Made by a program: the position numbers and the translations under genes
In this document: piece after piece, positions 1 to 8,400 of the stretch
Layout of the letters: every line of letters starts with the position of its first letter
Position numbering within the stretch: the stretch's first letter is position 1
The notes under the pieces: generated by a model
What the model saw: the letters and a program-made list of their open reading frames with translations, nothing else
Told to the model about the DNA's origin: nothing
Database searches by the model: none
Source of the DNA: Alloactinosynnema sp. L-07
GTDB lineage: Bacteria > Actinomycetota > Actinomycetes > Mycobacteriales > Pseudonocardiaceae
Length of the DNA stretch: 64,000 bases
Direction of reading: 5' to 3'
Assembly: GCF_900070365.1 (NCBI RefSeq)
Contig: NZ_LN850107.1
Location: 2,728,001 to 2,792,000 of the forward strand

Positions 1-57
1 TAGGTTCGGACAACGCAAACGGCCTTGGCTACCGCGAGCGATACGCCGAGGACGGCG

Positions 58-1278
58 TCACAGGTTGTCCTCGTTGGAGGTGATCTGGCCGAGGTTCGAG
101 ATCCGCTCTGTGTGATGTCGTTCCGTCGCGGTGACCTCGCGTACGGCGTCGAGCCATCGGCGTTCGAGGTTGTCGAGGAGACGGGCTTCGACTTCGGGGG
201 CGACGTGGCTGTAGATGTGTTCGATCTTGTCGGGGAGTCGGTGGCCGAGGCGTTTGGCCTGAGCGATATCGGGGATCAGGTCGGCGATCATCCATGTCTT
301 ATGGCTGTGCCGCAGACCGTGGAAGGTCAGATCGGGCTGCACGGGGGTGAGGTGCGGCCAGTGTTGCGGGTAGCCCCGGGTGCCGTCGGCTGCCGGACGC
401 ATGACGCGGCGGGAGAAGTTGGACCGGCGCGGATGCTGTTCCTCGGCGGTGACGAACACGTGAGTGTGGTTATGGGTGGCGAGATGTTGACGGAGCAGTG
501 CGGTCAGGAATGGCGGCAGGATGATGGTGCGCGCGGACTCGGCGGTCTTAGGTGGCCCAAGGCTGAACACCCCGTCGATCTCGAGGAGCGCGCCCTCGTT
601 TGGATCGATGACCATCTTTCCCACGGGGCCGTCGAGGTGCAGATTGGAACGCCGCATGCCGAGGAGTTCGCCCCATCGGGCGCCGGTCCAGGCAGCGGTG
701 ATCAGCAGCGCGCCTGCCCACCAACCCGCCAGCACGGTGGCGTGCAGCGCCAAGCGCAGCGCACCTTCGGGGCTGGTGTAAACGCGCTCCCGAACCACCG
801 CGTGGCGGCGTCTGCCGCGCCGGTTGGCGCGGTATGGGTTGGCGTGGATGAGTTTCTCATCGGCGGCGTCGGACAGCATCATCGACAGGAGCTTCACCAT
901 CGTGGAGACGGTGCTGGTGGCGTAGTTCTCGGCGCGTTTGCCCTTGGCCCACTTGTGCACGGACAGGTTGGTGATCGCGACGAGCGGCGTCATCCCCCAG
1001 TCGGGTTCCAGGTGGTTGCGCCACAGGCTGCGGTACTGCCGGTCGGTGTTCGGGGCGACATCCAACGCGTCGAACCAGTCCGCCGCCCACGCTCCAAGCG
1101 GCGTTCGGCCGCCGTCGGGGTCGATGAACTGACCACGGCGTCGGTCGACGTCGATCTCTTGGGCGTGTTCGTCGGCGTCGGCTTTGGACGTGAATCCTGA
1201 TACTGATCCGAGTGTGCCGTCGGGCTTCTGGAAACGGACCCGCCACGAGTTCGGTCCGGACGGCTCCGAGTACGCCAC
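58..1278 (-). CDS. Tyrosine site-specific integrase
   Basis: Tyrosine recombinase that would integrate and excise the element by strand exchange at an att site. The C-terminal catalytic domain shows the first Arg box (TGARWGELLGMRR), the HGLRHSHKTWM box and the LGHRLPDKIEHIYSHV box with the nucleophilic Tyr. The N-terminal half has an AP2-like segment followed by a SAM-like core-binding region. The frame is open back to 1482, but a GTG at 1278 is preceded by a good ribosome-binding site (GAAGGTGAG) and gives an N-terminus (MAYSEPSG) that fits phage-type integrases, so I chose it; that makes 406 residues. It lies just downstream of the excisionase-like gene, the usual order in actinomycete ICEs. 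Family assignment is firm; the start is inferred. No tRNA or att repeat is visible in the 57 bases beyond its stop. Confidence 0.93.
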   Translation of the reverse strand: MAYSEPSGPNSWRVRFQKPDGTLGSVSGFTSKADADEHAQEIDVDRRRGQFIDPDGGRTPLGAWAADWFDALDVAPNTDRQYRSLWRNHLEPDWGMTPLVAITNLSVHKWAKGKRAENYATSTVSTMVKLLSMMLSDAADEKLIHANPYRANRRGRRRHAVVRERVYTSPEGALRLALHATVLAGWWAGALLITAAWTGARWGELLGMRRSNLHLDGPVGKMVIDPNEGALLEIDGVFSLGPPKTAESARTIILPPFLTALLRQHLATHNHTHVFVTAEEQHPRRSNFSRRVMRPAADGTRGYPQHWPHLTPVQPDLTFHGLRHSHKTWMIADLIPDIAQAKRLGHRLPDKIEHIYSHVAPEVEARLLDNLERRWLDAVREVTATERHHTERISNLGQITSNEDNL

Positions 1279-1375
1279 GATCTGCTCACCTTCGTTGATA
1301 TGGGTCCGAACCCGACACGTGTATGGACCCGTCCGTGTCGTGGTCCGGTCAAGGAAACCGTTGGAGTCCGCCCGA

Positions 1376-1720
1376 TCAGGGGACGCGGCCCCGAGTGGTT
1401 CTCGGCACATTGGGGCCTGACTCGGCCTGGTCGGCGATGGCGAGTAGGTCGTCGTGGGTGAACCGCAGATGCTTTCCGACATAGCGGCACGGGATGGCTC
1501 GCGCGGCTGCCTTACGCCGCAACCAGGAGACCCTGAGCTGCAACCGTTGCGCCGCCTGTTCGGCTGTCAGTAGCACAACCACACCATCCTCCGCCCCCTG
1601 ATGTGGCTCGTCGGAGTGCGTATCCGCGCGCGGAGGTTCTTCTTGCGTGCGGTCGGTCTCATGTGCGGCGGGCGGCCTGCGCGCACCTGCCACCCGGCGG
1701 GACGGTCTGCTCTGAGACAT
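1376..1720 (-). CDS. Excisionase-family helix-turn-helix protein
   Basis: Small DNA-binding protein, probably the recombination directionality factor for the neighbouring integrase. The C-terminal half reads LLTAEQAAQRLQLRVSWLRRKA then IPCRYVGKHLRFTHDDL, the MerR/excisionase-like winged-helix pattern (HTH_17 type). The first 45 or so residues are Arg/Pro-rich and unlike the family, so the true start may be an internal GTG near 1580; I keep the full ATG frame because no ribosome-binding site decides it. It is followed about 100 bases later by the integrase on the same strand, and preceded by the DpdA-like gene. Confidence 0.75.
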   Translation of the reverse strand: MSQSRPSRRVAGARRPPAAHETDRTQEEPPRADTHSDEPHQGAEDGVVVLLTAEQAAQRLQLRVSWLRRKAAARAIPCRYVGKHLRFTHDDLLAIADQAESGPNVPRTTRGRVP

Positions 1721-1756
1721 TTGACTACCTCCAACATCATTTGTGCCCTTTGGCCT

Positions 1757-2512
1757 TCACGCGGCGGCGCGATCATCAGACTTGGTGTTGCGCAAGACTT
1801 TCCGGTACCAGGTGCTGGCGAAGCGCAGACAGTTCGACTCGGTCCGATGAGATGGACCGCACCCTGGGAGATATCGGCCCTGGAAGCTCCATGCCGCCGA
1901 GTCGCTCGACACAACGGCGTCGGCGAAGCGTCTCAGCCCGAGGGTCTTCGCGCCGAAGGTGTGGAGTCGGTATCCGCGGCCTGCCAGGGATCGCACGATG
2001 CGTTCGACTTCGACGGTGTGTTGGCGTCGGCAGACGCTGCCGATCCCGACCAGCGGTAGGGCGGCGAGGTCGATGCCACGGTGTTCGTAGAGATCAGCGC
2101 AACGGTTGTAGTCGGCGATCGACTGTCCTTGAAGGACCGGGATGATCGGCAGGTCCGCAGCCAGATCGCGTAGACATAGGTAGTTGGCGACGGTGCGGTG
2201 TTGGTGGGTGCGCAATGTCAGGCCGGTGCGTGCCAGGACGTGGTCCTCGGTCATCCAGTCCTGAGGCGCGGTCCAGGCCAGGTTTCCGATCTCTGTGGCG
2301 TAGCGGCGTACCGCGGTGATGTAGGTGGCTGGGTCGGTGCGCCATCGGCCGTGCATGGTCAGTTCGGTGAATCCGCCGGAGTCCAGGGCCCACGGGCCGG
2401 TGGCGCGCGGCAGGCTGCGTCGCCCGGCTAGGCGTCGGTGGCTGACCAGCAGCGGTACTCCGAGGTTTCGGGCGAGCCAGGAGGGTTGGTGGGTGCCGAG
2501 GTAGAACCTCAT
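1757..2512 (-). CDS. DpdA/TGT-like queuine transglycosylase homologue (DUF7221-like)
   Basis: Belongs to the tRNA-guanine transglycosylase superfamily; shortened relatives (DpdA and DUF7221-type proteins) exchange or are thought to exchange guanine for a 7-deazaguanine base in DNA. Visible hallmarks in the 251 residues are the N-terminal MRFYLGTHQPSWL, the active-site-like WALDSGGFTEL (Asp44), APQDWM (Asp85), PVLQGQ, GIGSV (156-160), TFGAKTLGL and SSDSAAWSF (Asp204), in the order expected for a TGT barrel. I see no CXCXXC zinc signature, again as in the DNA-acting branch. It is the last gene of the modification cassette, its ATG overlapping the stop of the VUT transporter (ATGA). DNA as substrate is inferred from the methyltransferase neighbours and mobile context; a tRNA substrate is not excluded. 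Confidence 0.8.
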   Translation of the reverse strand: MRFYLGTHQPSWLARNLGVPLLVSHRRLAGRRSLPRATGPWALDSGGFTELTMHGRWRTDPATYITAVRRYATEIGNLAWTAPQDWMTEDHVLARTGLTLRTHQHRTVANYLCLRDLAADLPIIPVLQGQSIADYNRCADLYEHRGIDLAALPLVGIGSVCRRQHTVEVERIVRSLAGRGYRLHTFGAKTLGLRRFADAVVSSDSAAWSFQGRYLPGCGPSHRTESNCLRFASTWYRKVLRNTKSDDRAAA

Positions 2513-3044
2513 CGCCGCACCCCTCGGGACTCGCCGCCCGTGGTGCGGAGAAGGAGCAGGGTGAGGATGGTCGCGGCCGTCTTGCCGAGGATCTGCCCGG
2601 GTATGGCGGCGGCGCTGCCGAAGGCCAAATCGCGTTGGACGCCGCGACAGCTCCCAGTCGCGTGCGGTGGCGCAGCCGCGCGTAGACGAGGGCGTCGATG
2701 ACTTCGGAGACGGTGAAGGCCGCCACGCTGGCGACCGCGATCCGCGGGGAGGCCAGCGCGGCGGACAGTCCGGCTCCGGCCGCGATGCCCGCCATCACGC
2801 CGCGCGGTCCGAGTGCGTCGTGCAGCAGGTCGCGCAGGGTCAGGCCGGCCCCGACGAACAGGGTGCCCGCCGGTACCAGCAGACCGCCGGCGCTCGGCGG
2901 CGGCCAGTGGACCGAGGCGACGTTGGCCGCGACAACCGACAACAGGTAACCCACCATCGTCCCGACCCCGAGCACCGCGGGCCGCCAGGTGGTCGACCAA
3001 GCCGACGCCAGCCTGGCCGCGCCAGGCACGGTCGCGGCGTTCAT
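2509..3044 (-). pseudogene. VUT-family queuosine-precursor transporter, frameshifted
   Basis: Multi-pass membrane protein of the VUT/YhhQ family, which imports queuosine precursors such as preQ0/preQ1. The first frame starts at 3044, overlapping the upstream stop by ATGA, and reads typical VUT helices (VGYLLSVVAANVASVHW, LLVPAGTLFVGAGLTLRD, SEVIDALVYARLRHRTRLG, AVAASNAI). At about 2630-2645 the match jumps to another frame (LAFGSAAAIPGQILGKT, ILTLLLLRTTGG) ending at 2509, where its TGA overlaps the DpdA-like ATG. Compared with the family, roughly ten residues of a VDSLLFL-type helix are missing at the junction, so this looks like an out-of-frame deletion rather than a single-base error. If real, precursor import by this copy is lost. 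Confidence 0.72.
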
Positions 3045-3970
3045 GCCGCCCGCTCCCCGGTGCCGGTGACCGATTCGCCCGAGCGACACGACCACGGCGA
3101 GCAGCCGTCCGGGTCACCGTCCTGCTCACGCGCTGACTCGGCCGTGATCAACCGCAGGTGCCGCTTCCCGTTCGCGGGCATGTCGAGATCGACCTGGTCG
3201 AGTGGTGTGCAGGAGCGGTGCAGGAAGTACTGCCCGCGCAACGGCTGCCCCTGCGCGGTGGCGTGCGGGTGGCCGTGACGGATAGCCTTATCGAACTCCA
3301 CCGCGTCGGCCCATCCGTCGGGATCGTTGTCCCGCAACCATTTCCAGCCCGCCCGCCCGTGAAACGGGCAACCGACACAGGCGCTCTTCACCGTGCCGGC
3401 GAAGCCGCGCTCGGCGAGGTATTCGACGCAACGGGTGCGATCCCAGCCCAACTCGAGCAGCGGGAACACGTTGCGCAAGTAGCCGACGCCGGAATCCTTG
3501 GCACGCGCGAACTCGTCAGTCGAGATGCCGATTGCTTGTTCGATGTAGACGCCGCGCGGCACCCGTCGCGGGTGCGGATAGCCGAGCAGCTCGCGCGCCG
3601 CCTTCTTCAGCGGCGAAATCTTGTACTCGGACGTGCATTGCCTACGAGCCAGGCCTCGGCTGCCGTCCGGATTCAAGGTGTGGAGCGGCATCGAGACGAA
3701 CCGGTGCGCTGGGTCGAGGGCGTCGTCGCGGATATTGCCCGCCGACACCGTGCGCACCGGGATCCCGTGCTGCGCGGCGTGCGCGCGGAGTCGGGCCAGG
3801 TTGGCGTACACCGCCTTGGGCTCCCAGCCGGTGTCGGCGAACAGCGCGACGTCGAAACGCGGGATCAAGCCCTCGCACGCCAGCAGCAACACCGCTGTGC
3901 TCTGAACGCCGGCGCCGAGCGACAGGCACCTCGCCGCCGGTCGAGTGTCGGGAGTGGATGGTCTGGTCAT
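3041..3970 (-). CDS. PAPS reductase-like PP-loop protein
   Basis: Member of the adenine nucleotide alpha-hydrolase/PP-loop superfamily related to phosphoadenosine phosphosulfate reductases, common in actinophages and mobile elements; the exact reaction is not known. The ATP-binding loop is SLGAGVQSTAVLLL (about residues 16-29), followed by LFADTGWEPKAVY, and there are Cys-bearing motifs RRQCTSEYK and ACVGCPFHGR that could hold a metal or a persulfide. I chose ATG 3970 because it overlaps the stop of the upstream C5 methyltransferase (ATGA) and puts the PP-loop at the usual distance; upstream sequence in this frame is low-complexity. Relatives next to modification genes suggest base thiolation or adenylation, or the Dnd-type use of a PP-loop enzyme, but no DndA or DndD partners are visible. 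Product is 309 residues. Confidence 0.8.
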   Translation of the reverse strand: MTRPSTPDTRPAARCLSLGAGVQSTAVLLLACEGLIPRFDVALFADTGWEPKAVYANLARLRAHAAQHGIPVRTVSAGNIRDDALDPAHRFVSMPLHTLNPDGSRGLARRQCTSEYKISPLKKAARELLGYPHPRRVPRGVYIEQAIGISTDEFARAKDSGVGYLRNVFPLLELGWDRTRCVEYLAERGFAGTVKSACVGCPFHGRAGWKWLRDNDPDGWADAVEFDKAIRHGHPHATAQGQPLRGQYFLHRSCTPLDQVDLDMPANGKRHLRLITAESAREQDGDPDGCSPWSCRSGESVTGTGERAA

Positions 3971-5466
3971 GCCGCGTTCGCCTCCAGCCCGTGGCCGCGG
4001 CACCCGCCGGTCACGCCGGTGTCCGTGCCGAGGAGTGCGGCGAGGTCGGCCAGCAGCAGCCCGATGGCGTGGGCGGCTTGCTGCGGGACGACTCCGTTGC
4101 CCAGGGCGCGCAGTTGCGCGGTGCGGGGCAGCGGCAGGCTTGTCAGCCAGCCGGGCTCCAGGCCCATGAGGTGCTCGACGAACGCCGGGGCGAGGACCGG
4201 GCGGCCGTGCGTGCCCGGCTGTGTCGGGTACGGCGTTGGCCGTCCGAGCACGTGTTCCCACCGCTGGATGGCGGGCGCGTAGGCACCCCACGCCACCTCT
4301 CCGCCCGCCGCCACCGGCTCTGGGTCGTGTGGGGTGGGGATGGCTACGAGGTGCCGTCGCTGTCCGGGATCGTGCTGTCCGGGATCGTGCTGTCCGGGGT
4401 GAGCAGCCGCATCACCGCCGAGGGCAGCATCAGGTCGCCCTTGCTGCCCCGCTGCGCCGGGCAGCCTTTCGTCCCGTCGGTTGCCCGAGGCGTCGGGAAG
4501 AACGCCTGCGGGTCGGCCAGCGGCAGCACCTGCTGCGACAGCGGCGGCCCGAATCCCGAGCCTGCTCGCCGCCCCGGTGTGCCGGTGTCCGAGGCCCTCG
4601 GAGTCGGCAGCAACCTGGCCTCGTCGGGCAGCGACGGCCCACCGCTCCGCGTCCGGTGTGTGCAGTTCTTCGCATCCGACGCCGTCGGCGTCGGTAACAG
4701 CCGCAACCGGTCCAGCAGGGAAGGACCGCCCTGTCGGCTGGCCGCCGAGATGCCGTTCGAGGAACCATCTTGTGCGGTCGACGTCGGCACCATCTCCGCC
4801 TTCGCATCGGGTGCTGGTGCGGGGCCAGGCGCACACGAACACGCGTTCGCGGCGGTGGGCGGCGCCGATGTCGGCGGCGCGGACGCTACGCCAGAGCGCG
4901 TCATACCCCGCTTCGGCCAGGTCGCCGAGAACCTTGTGGAGTCCTCCGCCTTTCCAGCGAAGCGCGGCGACGTTCTCCACCACGAGCATCGCGGGTCGTA
5001 GTACGCGAACGCCCGCCACGATGTCGGCCCACAGGCCACTACGCGCTCCGTTCTCGATGCCCGCGCGCCGTCCGGCGGCGGAGATGTCCTGACATGGAAA
5101 CCCCGCGGTGAGCACCTCGACCGGCTCCACCCGCGCCCAGTCGATGGCGCGGAGGTCGCCGAGGTTCGGGATGCCGGGCATCCGGGCGGCCAGGATCTGG
5201 GTGACGTGCGGGTCGGGGTCGGCGCACCACGCGACACGGCCGCCGCCGAACGCGGCCAGCACCCCGAGGTCCAGTCCGCCGTAGCCGGTGCACACCGACC
5301 CGACGACCGGCCCCGGAGTCGCAGTGACCGCGAGGATGTCCGGTGTGGTGTTCGTGGCGGTGGGCGGTGTGGCCGCCCGCACCGCCCCCGCCGCCGTGGT
5401 GACGGCGACGAGGGCGGGGGCGCAGCCGCGCCGCGATCGGCTCGTGGTGGTGGGTCGGCTGCTCAT
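3967..5466 (-). CDS. C5-cytosine DNA methyltransferase, middle part in another frame
   Basis: C5-cytosine methyltransferase. Near the N-terminus are motif I (GSVCTGYGGLDLGV), motif IV with the catalytic Cys (TAGFPCQDISAAGRR), motif VI (VVENVAAL) and motif VIII (HRRERVFVCAW). The C-terminal motif IX/X region (PRTAQLRALGNGVVPQQA) is in the same frame. The target-recognition region between about 4820 and 4375 reads as low complexity in this frame, whereas another frame gives the family-typical LLPTPTASDAKN, RLLPTPRASDTG and FFPTPRATDGTKG blocks and ends at a stop at 4344. Two compensating frame changes are therefore likely. ATG 5466 is chosen because it overlaps the upstream stop (ATGA). It is a solitary methyltransferase with no restriction endonuclease beside it. 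Confidence 0.85.
   Translation of the reverse strand: MSSRPTTTSRSRRGCAPALVAVTTAAGAVRAATPPTATNTTPDILAVTATPGPVVGSVCTGYGGLDLGVLAAFGGGRVAWCADPDPHVTQILAARMPGIPNLGDLRAIDWARVEPVEVLTAGFPCQDISAAGRRAGIENGARSGLWADIVAGVRVLRPAMLVVENVAALRWKGGGLHKVLGDLAEAGYDALWRSVRAADIGAAHRRERVFVCAWPRTSTRCEGGDGADVDRTRWFLERHLGGQPTGRSFPAGPVAAVTDADGVGCEELHTPDAERWAVAARRGQVAADSEGLGHRHTGAASRLGIRAAAVAAGAAAGRPAGVLPDASGNRRDERLPGAAGQQGRPDAALGGDAAAHPGQHDPGQHDPGQRRHLVAIPTPHDPEPVAAGGEVAWGAYAPAIQRWEHVLGRPTPYPTQPGTHGRPVLAPAFVEHLMGLEPGWLTSLPLPRTAQLRALGNGVVPQQAAHAIGLLLADLAALLGTDTGVTGGCRGHGLEANAA
4359..4398. repeat. 15-bp tandem repeat inside the C5 methyltransferase
   Basis: The unit gctgtccgggatcgt occurs at 4359-4373 and 4374-4388 and begins again at 4389 (gctgtccggg). 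The repeats encode the DSTIP/GQHDP stretch where the reading frame appears to return to the main frame of the methyltransferase, so slippage or copy-number change here could be tied to the frame change. Confidence 0.85.
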
Positions 5467-6746
5467 GCCGCCCAACTCCCCGACGCGCCCAAACCGGCAC
5501 TCGGGTTCCCGGCGTGTCGCGTCTGGCCGGTGACAAAACTTCGGGAATCCTGATGTGCTGTCGCGATTCCTGAACTCGCTGACCTGCGCAGCGGGGACCG
5601 GAACACCAGCACGTCCTCATGCGAGATGAGGTGCAACGGCAGCCCGTTCTCCCTCTGTTTGCGGATGAAGTCGCGCTGGAAGAAGCTGCCGCGCGCGACC
5701 AGTTCGCCCTCGGCGGCGCGCGCCAGCAGCGCGACGCAGCGTTCGACCGGGATGAGGCCGGCGTGTACCCCGCAGGCGAGGATCTGGGAGGGCAGGTCGA
5801 TCAGTTCGGCGTGTTCGCGCCAGGGGCGGATGGTGATGGCGATGTGCCCACCGGGCTTCAGGTAGGGGACGAGTCCGGAGAGGATGCGGGTGAACCCGGC
5901 CAGCAGCCGGTGGTGGCCGATGTTGGCGAGGTTTCCGCGGTCGAGGGTGTTGCCGTAGAGGTGGTGGTACTTCTGGATGCCGACTCCGGGCGCGACCGCG
6001 ACCTGCCCGTGCGTGGAGGGCCCGTACGGCGGGGAGGTGACCACGAGCGCGGCCTGCCCGACGTACTCGGCGGGGAGCAGCGCGGCGATCTGGCGGGCGT
6101 CGCCGTGGAACACCCGCCCGTCCTGCTCGATCCCGGTGTCGCGGGCGAGTTGAAGGTTGGCGCGGGCGACGTCGACCCAGTGCGGCTCGTACTCGACACC
6201 GACCGCCCGCCTGCCCAGGTGGAGGGCTTCGACGAGGGTGGTGCCGATCCCGCACATCGGGTCCAACACCAGCTCGCCCGGCCGCGTGTAGTGGGCGATC
6301 GCATGGGCGGCGACGGCGGGCAGCATCTTGGCCGGGTGCGCGGTCGACTCGGGCATGTAGCGGCCCTTGCGCTGCGCCGCCGGGGCGGCCTGCGCGGTCG
6401 TCCACACCGACACCGGCAGCTCCCGGACATCGCCTGCGGCACGGTCGGCAGTGCTGTCGGCGACCGAGTCCTCGGTCGCGGTGTCGGCGGCACGGTCGGC
6501 GGTGCCGTTACCCACGTTCGTGTTGGTGGTGGTGTCGAGGGCGTCGATGACGCCGCGCGGGACGCGCATGGTCGCCGCGTCCGCGACGGTCTCCGCGGGC
6601 GCCGTTGTCGGGTCGGCGCTGCGGCGCGGCGGGGTGTCGGGGGTGCGGTCGTCGGCCACGGGAGTGCCTTCCTCGCTGTCGCCGGCCCGGTGAGGTCCGG
6701 GGTCGGCTTCGGGATGGGCGGGGTGGGGAGTCGGTGTGCCGGTCAT
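5463..6746 (-). CDS. Site-specific DNA methyltransferase (N4/N6 amino type)
   Basis: S-adenosylmethionine-dependent amino-methyltransferase. Motif I is LDPMCGIGTTLVEA (residues 161-174), motif II is VGVEYEPHW, and motif IV is VVTSPPYGPSTHG (TSPPY at 237-241), giving the motif I-before-IV order. TSPPY is more usual for N4-cytosine enzymes but occurs in N6-adenine ones too. The first 105 residues are an acidic, Thr/Ala/Asp-rich disordered tail, with the conserved domain beginning near VWTTAQ. The C-terminal ISHEDVLVFR is shared in form with the ending of the upstream methyltransferase-like protein. The gene is ATGA-coupled on both sides. No nuclease gene adjoins it. Confidence 0.88.
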   Translation of the reverse strand: MTGTPTPHPAHPEADPGPHRAGDSEEGTPVADDRTPDTPPRRSADPTTAPAETVADAATMRVPRGVIDALDTTTNTNVGNGTADRAADTATEDSVADSTADRAAGDVRELPVSVWTTAQAAPAAQRKGRYMPESTAHPAKMLPAVAAHAIAHYTRPGELVLDPMCGIGTTLVEALHLGRRAVGVEYEPHWVDVARANLQLARDTGIEQDGRVFHGDARQIAALLPAEYVGQAALVVTSPPYGPSTHGQVAVAPGVGIQKYHHLYGNTLDRGNLANIGHHRLLAGFTRILSGLVPYLKPGGHIAITIRPWREHAELIDLPSQILACGVHAGLIPVERCVALLARAAEGELVARGSFFQRDFIRKQRENGLPLHLISHEDVLVFRSPLRRSASSGIATAHQDSRSFVTGQTRHAGNPSAGLGASGSWAA

Positions 6747-7843
6747 CGCGGGACTCCGTCCTCGAACGCCTGCTCGGCGGGGCTCGACGGGAGCGGGTCG
6801 TGGTCGTGCTGCTGTGAGAACACGAGGACGTCGGAATGAACCCGGACGTGGGGCGCGGGCAGCCCCCGCACGGCGGCGCGGTGCTCCAGGCGGGCCCGCG
6901 CTTGGGCGGTCGAGCCGTGGGTGTCGGGCAGGTCCTCGGTGGCGAGGCGGCCGCCGCGGACCGGGGTGTGCAGGGCGACGATGTGTTGCAGGTAGAGCAG
7001 GTCGGCGTTCTGCGCCGCGGCCACCACCGCGCCGGTCGGGTCGACAAGCTCACCGCCCTGCCAATCACTGTGTGTGAGTACGGCGAGGATGCCGCCGGCG
7101 CGGAGCAGGCGGGCCGCGACGAGTGCCACGAGGTCGCCGACACGGTCGCCGGCCTCGGCCGGGGGCAGGCTGGTGATGACCAGGTCCGCCTCCGGCGAGA
7201 CGCCGTCGATGCCCGGCGGGGCCGCCGCCGGAGCATCGGTCGGGGGTGGGGCGGGGTCGCCGACGAGGTCGGCCCAGAACGGCCGCGACACCGGCCGGTG
7301 CGCCTCGTCCGGGGCGGCGACGCGCACGACCCGACCGTGGCGGCCGAGGTGCTCGACCGCGTCCAGCGCGGCCGACAACTCGGCGCCCGCCATGCCGTCG
7401 GCGGCGTTGGCTCCGGAGTCGCAGGGCGTGCGCCGGACGACGCCGTCGGGGTCGACGACACCGAGCCCGCGACGCCGAGCACCGGATGTGTCCAGCGACG
7501 GCTGTGAGGTCGGCCAGGGCAGCAGCACGACCCGCCCGCCAGGTGCCGTGAACGCGGCGACGACCTTGGCGACCAGCGGCGCGGGCCAGGTCGCGTCAAG
7601 GTCGATCCCCGTCGCCCCGGCCGTCCACACCGTCGCCGGGGTCGGCGCCGCGGCCGAGCCGCGCGAGCGGGCACGACTGGTGGTGGAGCCGGGCTTGGCC
7701 GGGCTGACCCTGGTGGTCGTCGCCGCGGTCGGATACGGGCGGCGCTCACCCCCAGGAACCCTGCCCACCGGACGGGTGCAATCCCCGCGCCGCTTCGGGC
7801 CATGCGACGCCGAGCGGCGCGCGGGCTGATCGGACTGGGCCAT
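6743..7843 (-). CDS. Degenerate methyltransferase-like partner protein
   Basis: First gene of the cassette, 366 residues from ATG 7843; the frame is open to 7924 but the upstream codons look non-coding. The fold appears methyltransferase-like: IDLDATWPAPLVAKVV, then PGGRVVLLPWPT where motif I would be, DLVITSLPPAEAGD in place of the TSPPY motif IV, a RAGGILAVLTHSDWQ strand, and a VRVHSDVLVFSQQ ending resembling that of the adjacent enzyme. The DP-x-GxG cofactor signature and the catalytic (S/D)PP(Y/W) are both altered, so it may be an inactive subunit or a specificity partner for the methyltransferase it is coupled to. This pairing is inferred from ATGA coupling and shared ends. Confidence 0.65.
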   Translation of the reverse strand: MAQSDQPARRSASHGPKRRGDCTRPVGRVPGGERRPYPTAATTTRVSPAKPGSTTSRARSRGSAAAPTPATVWTAGATGIDLDATWPAPLVAKVVAAFTAPGGRVVLLPWPTSQPSLDTSGARRRGLGVVDPDGVVRRTPCDSGANAADGMAGAELSAALDAVEHLGRHGRVVRVAAPDEAHRPVSRPFWADLVGDPAPPPTDAPAAAPPGIDGVSPEADLVITSLPPAEAGDRVGDLVALVAARLLRAGGILAVLTHSDWQGGELVDPTGAVVAAAQNADLLYLQHIVALHTPVRGGRLATEDLPDTHGSTAQARARLEHRAAVRGLPAPHVRVHSDVLVFSQQHDHDPLPSSPAEQAFEDGVPR

Positions 7844-8400
7844 GAATACCTCGCAGAATCGGGTGTGCGCCGCGCCGCACATGGCGGCCTCTGACACCCC
7901 CCGACTCCGAAAAACACCCAACATTTCCGCGCCAGTTACCGAATCTTTATCGGCAGGTTTCGGGTCACGGCGCGGCTTTCAGGGGATACCGGCTCGCGCG
8001 CATGAGCGCGCGAAGAACCCGTGAACACCCCGCCCCTGCGCCCCTGGACCGATTTATCTCAGACGTTTTCCGCACGTCTCGCCGCCCGGCATGGCCGAGA
8101 GACGGGAGGGGGTTCATGGCCCGCCGGTCGGCTATTACCAAATCGCCACCATAGCGCCACCAAACCCCGGTTTTCGCAGTCAGGTGGCCATTACGGATGA
8201 TCATCACATGATCTTGAATCCGCGATCGGCGGCGGCCTCTTGGCGGCTCGTGATGATCTTTGTTGTGGGCGGAGATGTTCACTGAAGATCGCCGGTGGCG
8301 GTGTGGTGGACTTTTGGTGGCGTTGTGTTGCGTTGTGGTGGACGCGGTTTGACTTCCTGTAGTGGTCGTTGTTCTTTCGACCATCGCAAAGGAGCTGACA
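7844..8400. promoter_or_regulatory. Divergent intergenic region between modification cassette and conjugation operon
   Basis: About 550 bases without a convincing gene, separating two operons transcribed outward. It is poorer in GC in the middle (around 8130-8290) and holds a TGATCATC-containing stretch near 8197-8212 and GT-rich repeats (ggtgtggtggac at 8298-8309, gttgtggtggac at 8333-8344). An aaaggagctgaca ribosome-binding site precedes the ATG at 8401. Promoters for both operons must lie here, but no -10/-35 pair is clear enough to mark. Confidence 0.5.

Noticed and set aside
3041..3970. Dnd-type phosphorothioation system
   Set aside because: The PP-loop protein recalls DndC, but the other Dnd genes are absent and neighbouring genes point to another chemistry.
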